Made by a program: the position numbers and the translations under genes. The notes beneath the pieces were generated by a model. That model had not been told where the DNA came from. It did no database searches and saw only the letters and a list, made by a program, of their open reading frames with translations. Shown one piece after another: positions 19,438-29,568 of a DNA stretch of 64,000 nucleotides (positions within the stretch are counted from its first letter, which is position 1; each line of letters starts with the position of its first letter). This DNA comes from CAWHOW01 sp963831005 (GTDB lineage Bacteria > Bacteroidota > Bacteroidia > Bacteroidales > CG2-30-32-10), in contig CAWHOW010000026.1 of NCBI GenBank assembly GCA_963831005.1, positions 248,001 through 312,000 on the forward strand, read 5' to 3'.

Positions 19438-20241
19438 ATGAACAAACTCAATAAAATTATAATTGGATTATTCCTGTTAACAGGAATAACATTCCTCACA
19501 AGTTGCATAAAAGAAGGCGGCTTTGATGTTCCACCTCCTCCCAATCCGGGTTTTTCTCCAAACATGACCATCGCACAGTTTAATCAATACTATAAAAATA
19601 CGATTGATCCTATGGGTGGTTTTGGTTTAATAAACCAAAATATTATAATTGGCGGGCAAGTTGTTGCAAACGATTCATCAGGAAATATTTATAAAGCGCT
19701 TTACATTGAAGATGCTACAGGAGGTATTTATATAGGGCTAAATCAAAGTCCTCTTTATAATACGTATATGGTTGGACAAACAGTTTATATAAAATGCCAG
19801 GGGTTGTATTTTGGTAATTACGACTCATTGCCGGAGCTGGGTTATAATGTTAGTGGAGCTATTGGTCAGATTCCAGCAAATCTTATCAGCTCACATTTTT
19901 TCCTTGACGGTTACAAGCAAAATCCACCGGCACCAATAGTGGTAACTATCCCAACGTTTTCCAAATCGGACATGAGTATGCTTGTGCAATTAAATAATGT
20001 GCACTTCGAATCGGGTTCTGTTGGGCAGCCTTGGGCATTACCTACCACAGCAGAGGGAAGATATTTGGATGATGCAAGTGGGAATGCAGTTGAAGTGTAC
20101 ACAAGTTCCAGCCAGTATTGTCCTTTTGCAGCAAGTCTTGTTCCCGGAGGTGTTGGCTCTGTAACGGCAATACTATCAGTTTATAATACAAAATGGCAGC
20201 TAACTATCAGAGATCTGGCAGACCTTAAAGGATTTAACTAG
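19438..20241 (+). CDS. DUF5689-like surface lipoprotein, paralogue A
   Basis: The 267-residue protein has a lipoprotein signal with lipobox LTSC (Cys near 23), followed by a Pro-rich linker. The body (about 45-265) matches what I recall of the Bacteroidetes DUF5689 domain: a beta-rich OB-like core with the motifs VIGGQVVANDSSGNIYKALYI-type strand turn, TGGIYIGLN and a closing LTIRDLADLKGF. It shares overall layout with the next gene, though identity is modest. The gene follows the TonB receptor and probably encodes its outer-membrane lipoprotein partner. The OB-like fold would suit binding of a nucleic acid or other polymer, which is inference. Confidence 0.78.
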   Translation: MNKLNKIIIGLFLLTGITFLTSCIKEGGFDVPPPPNPGFSPNMTIAQFNQYYKNTIDPMGGFGLINQNIIIGGQVVANDSSGNIYKALYIEDATGGIYIGLNQSPLYNTYMVGQTVYIKCQGLYFGNYDSLPELGYNVSGAIGQIPANLISSHFFLDGYKQNPPAPIVVTIPTFSKSDMSMLVQLNNVHFESGSVGQPWALPTTAEGRYLDDASGNAVEVYTSSSQYCPFAASLVPGGVGSVTAILSVYNTKWQLTIRDLADLKGFN

Positions 20242-20292
20242 TTACTAAAACCCTCATTACAATACAGTATACAATTATATAAAATTAACAAT

Positions 20293-21129
20293 ATGAATAA
20301 ATTCAGCAAGATATTAACCATTCTTTTCATCCTAACAGGAATCATTTTCTATTATGGTTGTGTAAAAGAAAAATTTAAAGCTCCTGCTTTTACAATTCCG
20401 CATTCTTCACTTAAAGCAAATACAACAATTAAGCAGCTAAAAAAATCGTACAAGTTTGGCGGGCTGTTATATTCAATTCCCACCAATGTTATTATTGAGG
20501 GTGTGGTAGTTGCAGATGATCAGTCGGGTAATTATTATGAGGAAATAGTGATCCAGGATAGTACTGCCGGGATTGAAGTATTGCTGAATGGAAGCGATCT
20601 ATACACCCAATACAGGATAGGTCAAAGAATATTCATTAATTGTGGGGGGGGTAGTAGTCGTTTGTATTTAGGGAGTTATGGAGGCGCTGTTCAGTTAGGT
20701 TGTTATAATGGATCAGCTAATAATGGAACATTGCAAAAAATACCCCCTGTTTATTTTAATTCCTATCTCTTTCCGGATAGTTTACCAGGAAGCCCACCAG
20801 CGCCAAAGGTTTTGTCTATGGCAACATTAGCTGCGACACAAGATTCTTCAAATATAGATATGCTGGTACAATTTAACACTATGCATTTTGTGGTTCCTGC
20901 CGGACAGATATTTGCACCGCAAACAGCAAATAATACGAGTCTTTTGCTCTATGATAATCCAGGTAATTCTATCACGGTATATACAAGTAAATATGCAAAT
21001 TTCTCTGCTGATACTGTTCCTTCAGGTAAAGGAAATGCCATTGGAATTCTTACAAATTACAAAGGCTATGAATTATATTTAAGAACTATTAATGACCTTG
21101 TACCTGGCTCAGGATGGGTATTCAACTAA
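20293..21129 (+). CDS. DUF5689-like surface lipoprotein, paralogue B
   Basis: The 278-residue lipoprotein begins with a hydrophobic signal and lipobox YYGC (Cys at 23). The rest parallels paralogue A: an opening helix (TTIKQLKKSYKFG), the strand EGVVVADDQSGNYYEEIVI, a TAGIEVLLN turn and a closing LRTINDLV. It lies 51 bp after paralogue A and is the last gene before a strong terminator, so the receptor and both lipoproteins form one operon. A tandem duplication followed by divergence explains the pair; they may bind different parts of the same ligand. Confidence 0.78.
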   Translation: MNKFSKILTILFILTGIIFYYGCVKEKFKAPAFTIPHSSLKANTTIKQLKKSYKFGGLLYSIPTNVIIEGVVVADDQSGNYYEEIVIQDSTAGIEVLLNGSDLYTQYRIGQRIFINCGGGSSRLYLGSYGGAVQLGCYNGSANNGTLQKIPPVYFNSYLFPDSLPGSPPAPKVLSMATLAATQDSSNIDMLVQFNTMHFVVPAGQIFAPQTANNTSLLLYDNPGNSITVYTSKYANFSADTVPSGKGNAIGILTNYKGYELYLRTINDLVPGSGWVFN

Positions 21130-21146
21130 AATTACTATTCTCACAA

Positions 21147-21177
21147 AAAAACCGGATAATAATTATCCGGTTTTTTT
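21147..21177 (+). terminator. Terminator of the TonB/DUF5689 operon
   Basis: ACCGGATAAT (21151-21160) pairs with ATTATCCGGT (21162-21171); it is preceded by AAAAAA and followed by seven Ts. It lies 20 bp past the stop codon of the second lipoprotein. Confidence 0.9.
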
Positions 21178-21334
21178 ATTATGTAATGCACTAATGTTAA
21201 CTGATGTTAGCAAATGGAATACTTTCTCTAAATTATTAGTTGGATTATACCTTGCGTTCTGTCTATAGCTGGCAGTCAGCATTCTATTGATGCACAGACA
21301 CAACCAGCTTTATTTTCATGTGGTAAGGAGGGTT

Positions 21335-21691
21335 TAGTAACTGGGAATATATTTCCAGAAACTTGTGCATCGTCCTCAGTAACTGGTGCGATGACCCCAG
21401 TAACTGGTGCAATGACCCCAGTAACTGGTGCAATGTCCTCAGTAACTGGTGCAATGTCCTCAGTAACTCGTGCGATGACCCCAGTGACTAGTGCGATGAC
21501 CCCAGTGACTAGTGCGATGACCCCAGTAACTCGTGCGATGACCCCAGTAACTGGTGCAACGACCTCAGTAACTGGTGCGATGACCTCAGTAACTGGTGCA
21601 ACGACCCCAGTGACAGGTGCGATGTCCCCAGTAACTCGTGCAGTTGCACCAGTAACAATTGCGTCTGCACCAGATGATATTTTCACTTCCA
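21335..21691. repeat. 21-bp minisatellite array A
   Basis: About seventeen units keep an exact 21-bp phase. Fourteen (21377-21670) are well conserved around CAGTAACTGGTGCGATGACC, and the two on the left and one on the right are degenerate but still in phase. Each unit starts with the near-palindrome CAGT-A-ACTG. Because 21 is a multiple of three, open frames exist on both strands (heptapeptides such as VIAPVTG on minus, MTPVTGA on plus), but neither has an ATG outside the array. It lies between the terminator at 21177 and the stop of polA; the rest of the 593-bp gap shows no gene. Confidence 0.92.
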
Positions 21692-21722
21692 AAATCAAAT
21701 TTTACTGCATTTGAGTTATTTA

Positions 21723-24509
21723 TTAATGAGCTTCCAACCAATTTTCACCAAAATTCATTTCCACTTCTATTGGAATGCTCATATCAATAGCATGCTTCAT
21801 ATTATCAAGTACAAGCCGTTTTACGATTTCTATTTCATCTTTATGAACATCGAAAACAAGCTCATCATGCACCTGCATGATCATTTTTGAAAGTAGATTC
21901 TCTTTTCGCATAGCTTCAAAAACATTTATCATGGCTATTTTTATCATGTCAGCGGCAGAACCTTGTATCGGTGCATTAATGGCATTTCTTTCAGCATAAC
22001 CACGCTCAACTGAATTGGAAGAATTAATATTGTTGATATATCTCCGCCGGCCTTTCATTGTTTCTACATAACCATGTTTACGGGCAAAACCTATGGTTTC
22101 TTCCATATATGTTTTAATTGACGAATACTGCTTGAAATATTCGTCGATAATTGCAGCACCTTCTTTCCTTGATATGCCAAGTCTTTCAGCAAGCCCAAAA
22201 GCACTCATACCATAACTTATACCGAAATTAACAGCTTTTGCATTACGACGCATTTCTTTCGTTACTCCTTCAAGGGGAACTTTGAACACTTTGGCAGCAG
22301 TAGCAGCATGGATATCCAATCCATTTTGAAATGCTTCCTTCATACCGGCATCACCGCTTAATTCAGCAATGATGCGAAGTTCTATTTGTGAGTAATCAGC
22401 AGATAGCAGCGTATATTTATCATTACGCGGTACAAATGATTTTCTTATTTCACGCCCCCTTTCAGTGCGTATCGGTATGTTCTGCAAGTTTGGATTATTA
22501 GAACTCAAACGGCCTGTTGCAGCTACTGCCTGGTTGTATGAAGTGTGTATTCTTCCTGTCCGCTTACTTACAAGATTTGGAAGCGTATCAACATAAGTAG
22601 ATTTTAACTTGGTGAGTGAACGGTAATCCAAAATATGCTGAATTATAGGATGTTTATTCACCAGTTTCTGCAGAACATCTTCTCCCGTGGAATATTGCTT
22701 TGTTTTTGTAAGTCTTGCTTTTTCAGTAATCACAAGTTTATCAAAGAGTATTTCACCCAGTTGTTTAGGTGAAGATATGTTGAATTCAGTTCCTGCAAGC
22801 GCATAAATTTCTTTTGTCAGCTCCTGAATTTCAAGCTCCAACTGTGCCGAATAATCATTCAATGCCTTTATATCAATCTTCACTCCTTCGGCTTCCATAG
22901 ATGCCAGAACAGGAACAAGTGGCATTTCAATCTCATCAAACAGTTGTCGTGTGCTGCTTTCAGAAAGCATAGGTTCGAACACTGTTCTTAATTGCAACGT
23001 GATATCGGCATCTTCGGCAGCATATTCCTTTATTTCTTCAAAAGGAACCATGCGCATGGAAAGCTGTTCTTTCCCTTTTTTACCTATAAGATTATCAATA
23101 GGCACAGGCTTATAGTGAAGATAACTTTCAGCCAGCACATCCATGCCGTGGCGCATATCGGGCTGAATAAGGTAATGCGCAAGCATGGTATCAAATAGCG
23201 TTCCCTTTACATCAATATCATACCACTTTAAAATAGCAATATCGAATTTAATATTTTGACCTGTTTTTTCAATCCCTGCATCTTCAAATATTTCTTTGAA
23301 TTCGCTTACCAGTTGTTGTGCATCATGATAATTGTCGGGTACCGGAACATAGTATGCTTTATGTTTGTAAAAAGAAAATGACATACCCACAAGTTCAGAT
23401 TCATGCGAATCAAGTCCTGTAGTTTCAGTATCAAAGCAAAATGATATTTGTTGCTTTAGAAGCAAAAGCAAATTCTTCCGCTTTTCAGGAGTATCAACCA
23501 GAACATATTCATGAGGTGTGGTATGTATATCTTTTTTTTCAATTACTTCGTCGGCAACTTCCTCTTTGGCAACAAAGAGATCCGTTGATGTTGATTGAGC
23601 TTGTCTTTCTTCGGCAGGTTTTAAAGATAATTCAGTAAACACCCTTTGTGCAAAATTTCTGAATTCAAGTTCATCAAGCAAAGTCCTGAGTTTGGCTTCG
23701 CAAGGATGCTTCCTTATTAATCTATGTTCATCTAATTCAACAGGTACATCAAGAATGATAGTTGCAAGTTTCTTCGAAAACACTGCCTGGTCGGCATATT
23801 GTATCACTTTTTCTTTCAGCTTGGGGTTTTTTATATACGCTGATTGAGCAATAAGGTTTTCGAGGCTGTCGTATTCTTCAAGCAATTTCCTTGCAGTAAC
23901 TTCGCCTACACCTGGAATACCAGGAATGTTATCGGAAGCATCACCCCAAAGCCCAAGCATATCTATAACCTGCTCAGGACGCCTGATGCCGAACTTAGCA
24001 CAAACTTCCTTCACCCCGAGAACTTCGGCTTTATCGCCCATACGGCCGGGCCGGTACACGAATATATTTTCGGAAACCAACTGGCCAAAGTCCTTATCGG
24101 ATGTCATCATGTAAATTTGAAATCCTTCCTGTTCCGCCTTTTTTGCAAGTGTTCCTATAATATCGTCGGCTTCATAGCCTTCGGAAAAAATTACGGGAAT
24201 ATTAAATGCATCAATAAGCTGTATAATATAAGGGATAGCAGTAGCAAGGTCGTCGGGCATGGCTTCGCGGTGGGCTTTGTACTCGGTAAAATCATCATGA
24301 CGCACTGTGGGTTCCCTCGAATCGAAAGCTACCGCAATATGAGTGGGTTGTTCCTTTTTCAAAACCTCAAACAGTGTATTGGCAAAACCAAGTATGGCAG
24401 AGGTGTTCAGTCCCTTGGAAGTGATGCGCGGGTTTTTATTCATGGCGAAATACGCACGATAAATTAGCGCCATGGCATCAAGTAGAAAGAGTTTCTTTTG
24501 TTCAGGCAT
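21723..24509 (-). CDS. polA: DNA polymerase I
   Basis: The 928-residue protein carries all three Pol I domains. Residues 1-290 form the 5'-3' exonuclease (acidic motifs such as EADDIIGTLA and SDKDFGQL, and the GIPGVGEVTA helix-hairpin-helix). Residues 330-520 form a 3'-5' proofreading exonuclease that looks active (CFDTETTGLD, and AAEDADITLQL). Residues 550-928 form the family A polymerase: motif A SADYSQIELR, motif B RRNAKAVNFGISYG and motif C QVHDELVFDVH. It fills gaps during repair and replaces RNA primers. It stands alone; the neighbouring gene 130 bp upstream on the same strand is a small TPR protein. Confidence 0.98.
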   Translation of the reverse strand: MPEQKKLFLLDAMALIYRAYFAMNKNPRITSKGLNTSAILGFANTLFEVLKKEQPTHIAVAFDSREPTVRHDDFTEYKAHREAMPDDLATAIPYIIQLIDAFNIPVIFSEGYEADDIIGTLAKKAEQEGFQIYMMTSDKDFGQLVSENIFVYRPGRMGDKAEVLGVKEVCAKFGIRRPEQVIDMLGLWGDASDNIPGIPGVGEVTARKLLEEYDSLENLIAQSAYIKNPKLKEKVIQYADQAVFSKKLATIILDVPVELDEHRLIRKHPCEAKLRTLLDELEFRNFAQRVFTELSLKPAEERQAQSTSTDLFVAKEEVADEVIEKKDIHTTPHEYVLVDTPEKRKNLLLLLKQQISFCFDTETTGLDSHESELVGMSFSFYKHKAYYVPVPDNYHDAQQLVSEFKEIFEDAGIEKTGQNIKFDIAILKWYDIDVKGTLFDTMLAHYLIQPDMRHGMDVLAESYLHYKPVPIDNLIGKKGKEQLSMRMVPFEEIKEYAAEDADITLQLRTVFEPMLSESSTRQLFDEIEMPLVPVLASMEAEGVKIDIKALNDYSAQLELEIQELTKEIYALAGTEFNISSPKQLGEILFDKLVITEKARLTKTKQYSTGEDVLQKLVNKHPIIQHILDYRSLTKLKSTYVDTLPNLVSKRTGRIHTSYNQAVAATGRLSSNNPNLQNIPIRTERGREIRKSFVPRNDKYTLLSADYSQIELRIIAELSGDAGMKEAFQNGLDIHAATAAKVFKVPLEGVTKEMRRNAKAVNFGISYGMSAFGLAERLGISRKEGAAIIDEYFKQYSSIKTYMEETIGFARKHGYVETMKGRRRYINNINSSNSVERGYAERNAINAPIQGSAADMIKIAMINVFEAMRKENLLSKMIMQVHDELVFDVHKDEIEIVKRLVLDNMKHAIDMSIPIEVEMNFGENWLEAH

Positions 24510-24638
24510 GTAAGTTAAAATAAGGTATAGAAGGGGGTAAAGTTAATCAAATTTTGAACTGGAAAAAGAGAAGAACTAAGTAGAAAGAGGCAAACAACTC
24601 TTATATTATCTGCCTGTCAGGAAATATTAAAGAAGAAT

Positions 24639-25040
24639 TTAGTTGCAGTATTCTTTAATATTGATGTAAGCATTGTTAAAACCCAATTCGCCAGCTTTAT
24701 TCCAGTCGTAACAAGCTCCTTCTTTATCCCCCTGATAATGCCTGGCCAAACCGCGAAGACAATATGCTTCAGCATTTTTCGGGTCAAGTTCTATTGCTTT
24801 ATCATAATCTGCTATGGCGTCATCGTAATGACGTATCTTATACCTGTCGGCGCCGCGGTTGATGTAAGCCTCGGCATTATTTGGATTAAGCGCTATAGCC
24901 TGGTTGCAAACTGGAACTATTTCTGTATAGCTGCTTAGCCCGTCAGATATTTTTTCATTATTTGCCTCATCAATAGTAATTTGGGCATCAAGAAAAGTAA
25001 ATCCAAAACAAAGAATAATAAATAAAAACAGTTTTTTCAT
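24639..25040 (-). CDS. Small secreted TPR protein
   Basis: A signal peptide (1-19, ending LDAQ) is followed by about three tetratricopeptide units; clear cores are NNAEAYINRGADRYKI and KNAEAYCLRGLARHYQGD. At 133 residues it is a minimal TPR scaffold likely to act in the periplasm through protein contact. Partners are unknown. It is transcribed in the same direction as polA, 129 bp away, but no functional link is apparent. Confidence 0.82.
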   Translation of the reverse strand: MKKLFLFIILCFGFTFLDAQITIDEANNEKISDGLSSYTEIVPVCNQAIALNPNNAEAYINRGADRYKIRHYDDAIADYDKAIELDPKNAEAYCLRGLARHYQGDKEGACYDWNKAGELGFNNAYINIKEYCN

Positions 25041-25443
25041 GGGTTAAATCATTTAGTTATCTATTAGTTTTTCTTTCCTGCATTTGGAAATTCATTTTGA
25101 TATTATAATTATCATCTATTGCTTTAAGTTAATGCTTTGAAGCAATTGATTTTATTGTAATAATTCCTATTAGGCGGAAAATTTTAATAATGCAAGTATA
25201 AACAAATAAAACAATTTGAAACAAATGTTTAATTTCATGTTTTCAACGACAAAACTAAACCGGTAAAGTAACGAATAATCAAACAATTAAACTGAAAACT
25301 AGCTGACTTATTCACAATATAACTCATAAACTTTTATTAATTTAGCATAGCATGAAAGTAGCTTTACTAGATAAATTACATTTAATTTTCTCTACGTTTT
25401 TTTATTTTTATACTTTTGCCAACTATTTAAAAGGTTTTTTGTG
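25041..25443. other. AT-rich intergenic region without a visible gene
   Basis: The 403-bp region separates the divergent TPR protein gene and the guanylyltransferase gene. The only recognisable signal is TACTTTTG at 25411-25418 on the plus strand, a TAnnTTTG -7 element 25 bp before the ATG at 25444. No hairpin, repeat or short reading frame stands out. Confidence 0.5.
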
Positions 25444-26531
25444 ATGAACAAAAATGATTATTGTGTTATAATGGCAGGTGGAGTGGGTACGCGCTTCTGG
25501 CCCATCAGCAGAACAGCCCACCCTAAGCAGTTCATAGATATTCTTGGAACAGGGCAAACACTCATTCAACAAACCTACGACAGGTTCAGGAAAGTCTGTA
25601 AAAAGGAAAACATTTATATCGTTACCAACGATTTATATAAACCACTTATCCTGGAACAAATTCCCGGTATTAATGAAGAACAGATAATTTGCGAGCCAGC
25701 CAGGAGAAACACAGCTCCATGTATTGCTTATTCCTGCTATAAAATATACAGCCAAAATAAGGAAGCCAATGTTATAGTTGCTCCGTCCGACCATATTATT
25801 CTGAAGGAAGATGTATTTGTTGAAATAGTTGAATCGGCATTAAAATGCACTGCCTATAACGATTGGTTACTTACGCTTGGAATAAAACCCAGTCGCCCGG
25901 ATACTGGTTATGGTTATATACAATTTAATCAGCAAACGGCATGTTCTGATAGCAGAATAAAGAAAGTAAAGACATTTACCGAAAAGCCTGTTCTTGAAAT
26001 GGCGAAGTCGTTTTTGAAAAGTGGCGATTTCTTATGGAATTCAGGTATCTTTATCTGGAAAGCAAAATCTATTCTTGCAGCATTTGAAGAACACCTTCCC
26101 GAAATTGACACCTTATTTAGGGAAGGATTAAATAAGTATAATACTCCTAAAGAGAAAACCTTTATTAAAAAAACGTATGCTATTTGCCGCAATATTTCCA
26201 TTGATTACGGTGTAATGGAAAAAGCCGATAATGTATATGTTCTTCAGTCCGATTTTGGCTGGTCCGACCTTGGTACTGGGGTTCGCTTTATGATATACGC
26301 GATAAAAACAAGGATGGCAATGCTATTGTAGGTAAAAATGTAATGATATATGATTCGAAAAATTGTATTGTCAATATGCCTAACGATAAACTGGTACTTA
26401 TGCAGGGACTTCATGATTGTATAGTGGTTGAATCGGACAACATCCTTCTAATTTGTAAAATGTCTGATGAGCAACAAATTAGACAATTTGTAAATGATGT
26501 GAAGATAGAAAAGGGAGAACAATTCATTTAA
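25444..26531 (+). pseudogene. manC: Mannose-1-phosphate guanylyltransferase, frameshifted near the C-terminus
   Basis: The product would convert mannose-1-phosphate and GTP to GDP-mannose for surface polysaccharides. The N-terminal signature GGVGTRFWPISR..PKQF (nucleotide loop) and APSDHII, TGYGYIQ, FLWNSGIFIW and FGWSDLGT motifs are typical. After GWSDLGT the frame is lost: the sequence GGTACTGGGG at 26272-26281 lacks one base expected for the Thr-Trp-Gly continuation, giving a premature end at 26331. In the next frame the protein resumes (YDSKNCIVNMPND, QGLHDCIVVESDN) to 26531. With one base restored the protein has about 362 residues, the usual single-domain length. It may be a sequencing error. 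Start ATG at 25444 is preferred to the GTG immediately before it. Confidence 0.85.
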
Positions 26532-26538
26532 GCTTTTC

Positions 26539-27171
26539 CTAAATTATTATCTTCATTGAAGGATCAAACAACTCAGGCGAAAGTGTTTTATTCTTATGAT
26601 TCTTTTCCATTCTTCCTCTGAATAGTCCATGTTTGTGGGGTTTTCTAGTCCTGTTATGAAAATGAAAAACATGTCTTCCTCCGCTAAATGTTGAAGTTTC
26701 TTTTTCATGTTTATAGCACTTAAAGAAAAGGAATTTTTTCTTTACAACTTTTTTCTTTTTCAGTTTATATTCATACGAACTGTTGTTGTCCCGGGTATCT
26801 GTCCTGATATCTGAATTCACCCGGTCCCTTTTATCTTTTTTATTCCAGAATATCAAGTATTTCTTGCCAACGACTTTCTTATGTTTTTCACTGTATTCAT
26901 ATGTCCCTGTTGATGGATTTTCTTTTCGTTCAGAAGAAGTGCTTCTGTCATGCTTACTATAATTCGAAAAAGGATTTCCACGGTTTTTATTCTTTTTCAG
27001 CCTGTGATATCCTTTCTCTTTAGCCGATTTTCTCTGGTATATGTTATTTTGATTATTAGTCACATCTTTTTTTTGTCCATCGAATGAATTTCTGCGACTA
27101 TTAATTTTGCTCTGGCAGGAGACCAAAATTAATGAAAGCAGGAAACACAGTGTTATCAATGGATTACGCAT
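26539..27171 (-). CDS. Basic lipoprotein of unknown function
   Basis: Starting at 27171 rather than the upstream ATG gives a standard lipoprotein signal with lipobox LVSC (Cys near 19). The remaining about 190 residues are extremely basic (Lys/Arg/His about one third) and low in complexity. Two copies of a short unit (YEYSEKHKKVVGKKYLIF and YEYKLKKKKVVKKKFLFF) occur, about 50 residues apart. No enzymatic motif is visible. A positively charged, outer-membrane-anchored protein could contact LPS, nucleic acid or peptidoglycan. It is convergent with the guanylyltransferase (7-bp gap). Confidence 0.65.
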   Translation of the reverse strand: MRNPLITLCFLLSLILVSCQSKINSRRNSFDGQKKDVTNNQNNIYQRKSAKEKGYHRLKKNKNRGNPFSNYSKHDRSTSSERKENPSTGTYEYSEKHKKVVGKKYLIFWNKKDKRDRVNSDIRTDTRDNNSSYEYKLKKKKVVKKKFLFFKCYKHEKETSTFSGGRHVFHFHNRTRKPHKHGLFRGRMEKNHKNKTLSPELFDPSMKIII

Positions 27172-27338
27172 GATATAGGGCCTAAAATGTAGATACAGGG
27201 TGCGATTCAATTCATTTATCTAAATGGATTTTGCTTAGGTCTAATTTCCTTTAAATTATTGTTAAATTTTCATTAAATATTTCGTACTTTGTATTCAGTA
27301 ATTTACTTATACGTAGTTAATTCTAAAAATATCCAAAT

Positions 27339-29544
27339 ATGTTAAAAAAATTACTTTTTGTCCTGACGGCTTTAATAGTTTTTGCAAATATACCCAATCC
27401 TGTAAAAGCCGATGAAGGAATGTGGCTTCCTTTGCTTATTGATCGCCTTAATTATGTTGACATGCAAAAGATGGGGTGTCATCTTACGGCAGATGAAATA
27501 TACAGCGTTAATCATTCCAGCCTGAAAGATGCCATTGTTCAGTTTGGCAATGGCTGCACAGGAGAAATAATTTCAAATGAAGGACTTGTGATTACTAATC
27601 ACCATTGCGGTTATCCATCTATTCAATCGCACAGCACCGTTGACAAGGATTATCTTACTGATGGATTTTGGGCAAAGAACAAAAATGAAGAATTATCAAA
27701 CGACGGCTTGACTGTTACATTCCTGATCCGCATAGAAGATGTTACTCAGAAAATGCTAGGCGAATTGAACGATAATATGTCAGAAAAAGATAGAACTGCT
27801 AAAGTGGATGAAATGACAATCAAATTAAAAGCAGAAGCGGTTAAAGATACTCACTATGAAGCCAGCATAAAAAGTTTTTTTGATGGAAATGAATACTATT
27901 TGTTCGTTTATGAAACATTTAAAGATATCCGACTGGTTGGTGCCCCCCCGACTTGTATTGGTGATTTTGGTGGTGATACTGATAACTGGATGTGGCCACG
28001 CCACACTGGTGACTTTTCTATTTTCAGGGTTTATACTTCACCTGATGGAACACCAGCAGAATATTCTAAAAATAACATTCCTTTGAAACCCAAATATTCT
28101 CTGCCCATTTCAATCGCAGGATATAAAACCAATGATTTTGCTATGGTCTTGGGCTACCCAGGAACTACCGACAGGTTCCTTACATCTTATGGGGTGAACC
28201 TCGCTTTAGAGCAGTCGAACCCTTCCATTGTTAAAATTCGCGGAGAAAAGCTATCCATTATGAAAGCAGATATGGATGCAAGCCCCGAAGTAAAAATAAA
28301 ATATGCCGCCAAGTATGAAAACGCAGCAAATTATTGGAAATATTACATTGGTCAGAGCAAGGGATTGGTCCGGTTAAAACTATATGATTCAAAAAAAGAA
28401 ATTGAAGAAGCATTTACAAAATGGGTGAATTCGAGTAGCGAAAATAAAGCAAAATATGGCGAAGCACTTACAGATATTTCCAATGCTTATAAGGAATTGA
28501 ATAAATATACAAAGGCTCGCTGGTATTTCCTTGAAGGTTTGATGCGAGGATGCGAAATAATTAATTATGCTCACCGGTTTGATGCACTTTATGGAGATTT
28601 AACCAGTGAAAAACCGGATTATGATAAATTAACCAAAGATATTTCAACGCTAAAATCATTGACCGATAAATATTTTAAAGATTATAACGTGCTAACTGAC
28701 CAAAAGCTATTTGCAGCAATGGTTGGTTTATTTTATAATGATGTAAGTCTGGAGTACCGCCCAGATGTATTTATTGATATCACTAAAAAATACAAAAACG
28801 ACTTTAAGCAATTTGCTGCTGATCTTTTTAAGAAATCAATTTTTGCTGACCAGAAAAAGATTGAGAATTTTCTTTCAAAAGCCTGGGAAATCAATACTTG
28901 AAAAAGACCCGGGTTATAAAATAGTGCAATCGGTTATAAATAAATATAATGAAATTGGTGCAAAAATTACTGAGGCTAACAGTATGTTGAGCAGGGGTAA
29001 CAGATTGTTTATTGCCGGTATAAAAGCAATGAATCCTGATAAAAAGTTCTATCCAAACGCCAACTCAACTATGAGAATGTCTTATGGAAAAATTCTTGAT
29101 TATTTCCCCGCAGACGCTGTTCATTATGATTTCTTTACTACATTAAAAGGCGTGATAGACAAGGAAGACTCCTTGAATGAAGAATTCATTGTTCCTAAAA
29201 AGCTGAAAGAACTATATGAAAAGAAGGACTTTGGGAAATATGCTGAAAATGGTGACATAAAGGTTTGTTTTCTAACCAATAACGATATTACAGGTGGTAA
29301 TTCTGGTAGTCCAATCATCAATGGAAACGGGCAATTGATAGGCCTTGCCTTTGACGGAAACTGGGAAGCAATGACAAATAACATTGCTTATAATCCGGAT
29401 CTACAGCGAACAATCTGTGTAGATATCCGTTATGTGCTATTTATCATTGATAAATTTGCAGGTGCTACAAATCTTATTAAAGAAATGAATATCGTAGATA
29501 AAGCCGATAATCTTAAATCGGCCGAGCCAGATTTACATCAATAA
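27339..29544 (+). pseudogene. S46 dipeptidyl-peptidase (DPP7-like), frameshifted
   Basis: The protein would be an exported serine dipeptidyl-peptidase of family S46 that removes dipeptides from peptides in the periplasm. A signal peptide (1-24) is followed by ITNHHCGY with catalytic His89, the FGGDTDNWMWPRHTGDF region, and in the last part TGGNSGSP with the nucleophile Ser. Eighteen residues after that Ser is Gly, as in DPP7 (hydrophobic P1), where acidic-specific DPP11 has Arg. The frame breaks in an A-run at 28877-28880: the first frame ends at 28901, while the continuation KPGKSILEKDPGYK begins in another frame and runs to 29544. Combined length (about 735) fits the family, so a one-base insertion or sequencing error is likely. 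Confidence 0.88.
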
Positions 29545-29568
29545 GATCAGTAGGCTAAATTGTTCGTG

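Noticed and set aside
16675..21129. A SusCD-type polysaccharide utilisation locus
   Set aside because: There is no SusD-like gene, no glycoside hydrolase and no regulator beside it; the lipoproteins look like DUF5689.
21335..21691. CRISPR array
   Set aside because: The 21-bp units are directly adjacent with no unique spacers, and no cas genes are in the window. The same reasoning excludes arrays B and C.
21276..21714. Overlapping open frames on both strands of array A
   Set aside because: Neither frame has an ATG outside the repeats or a ribosome-binding site; frames are open by the 21-bp period alone.
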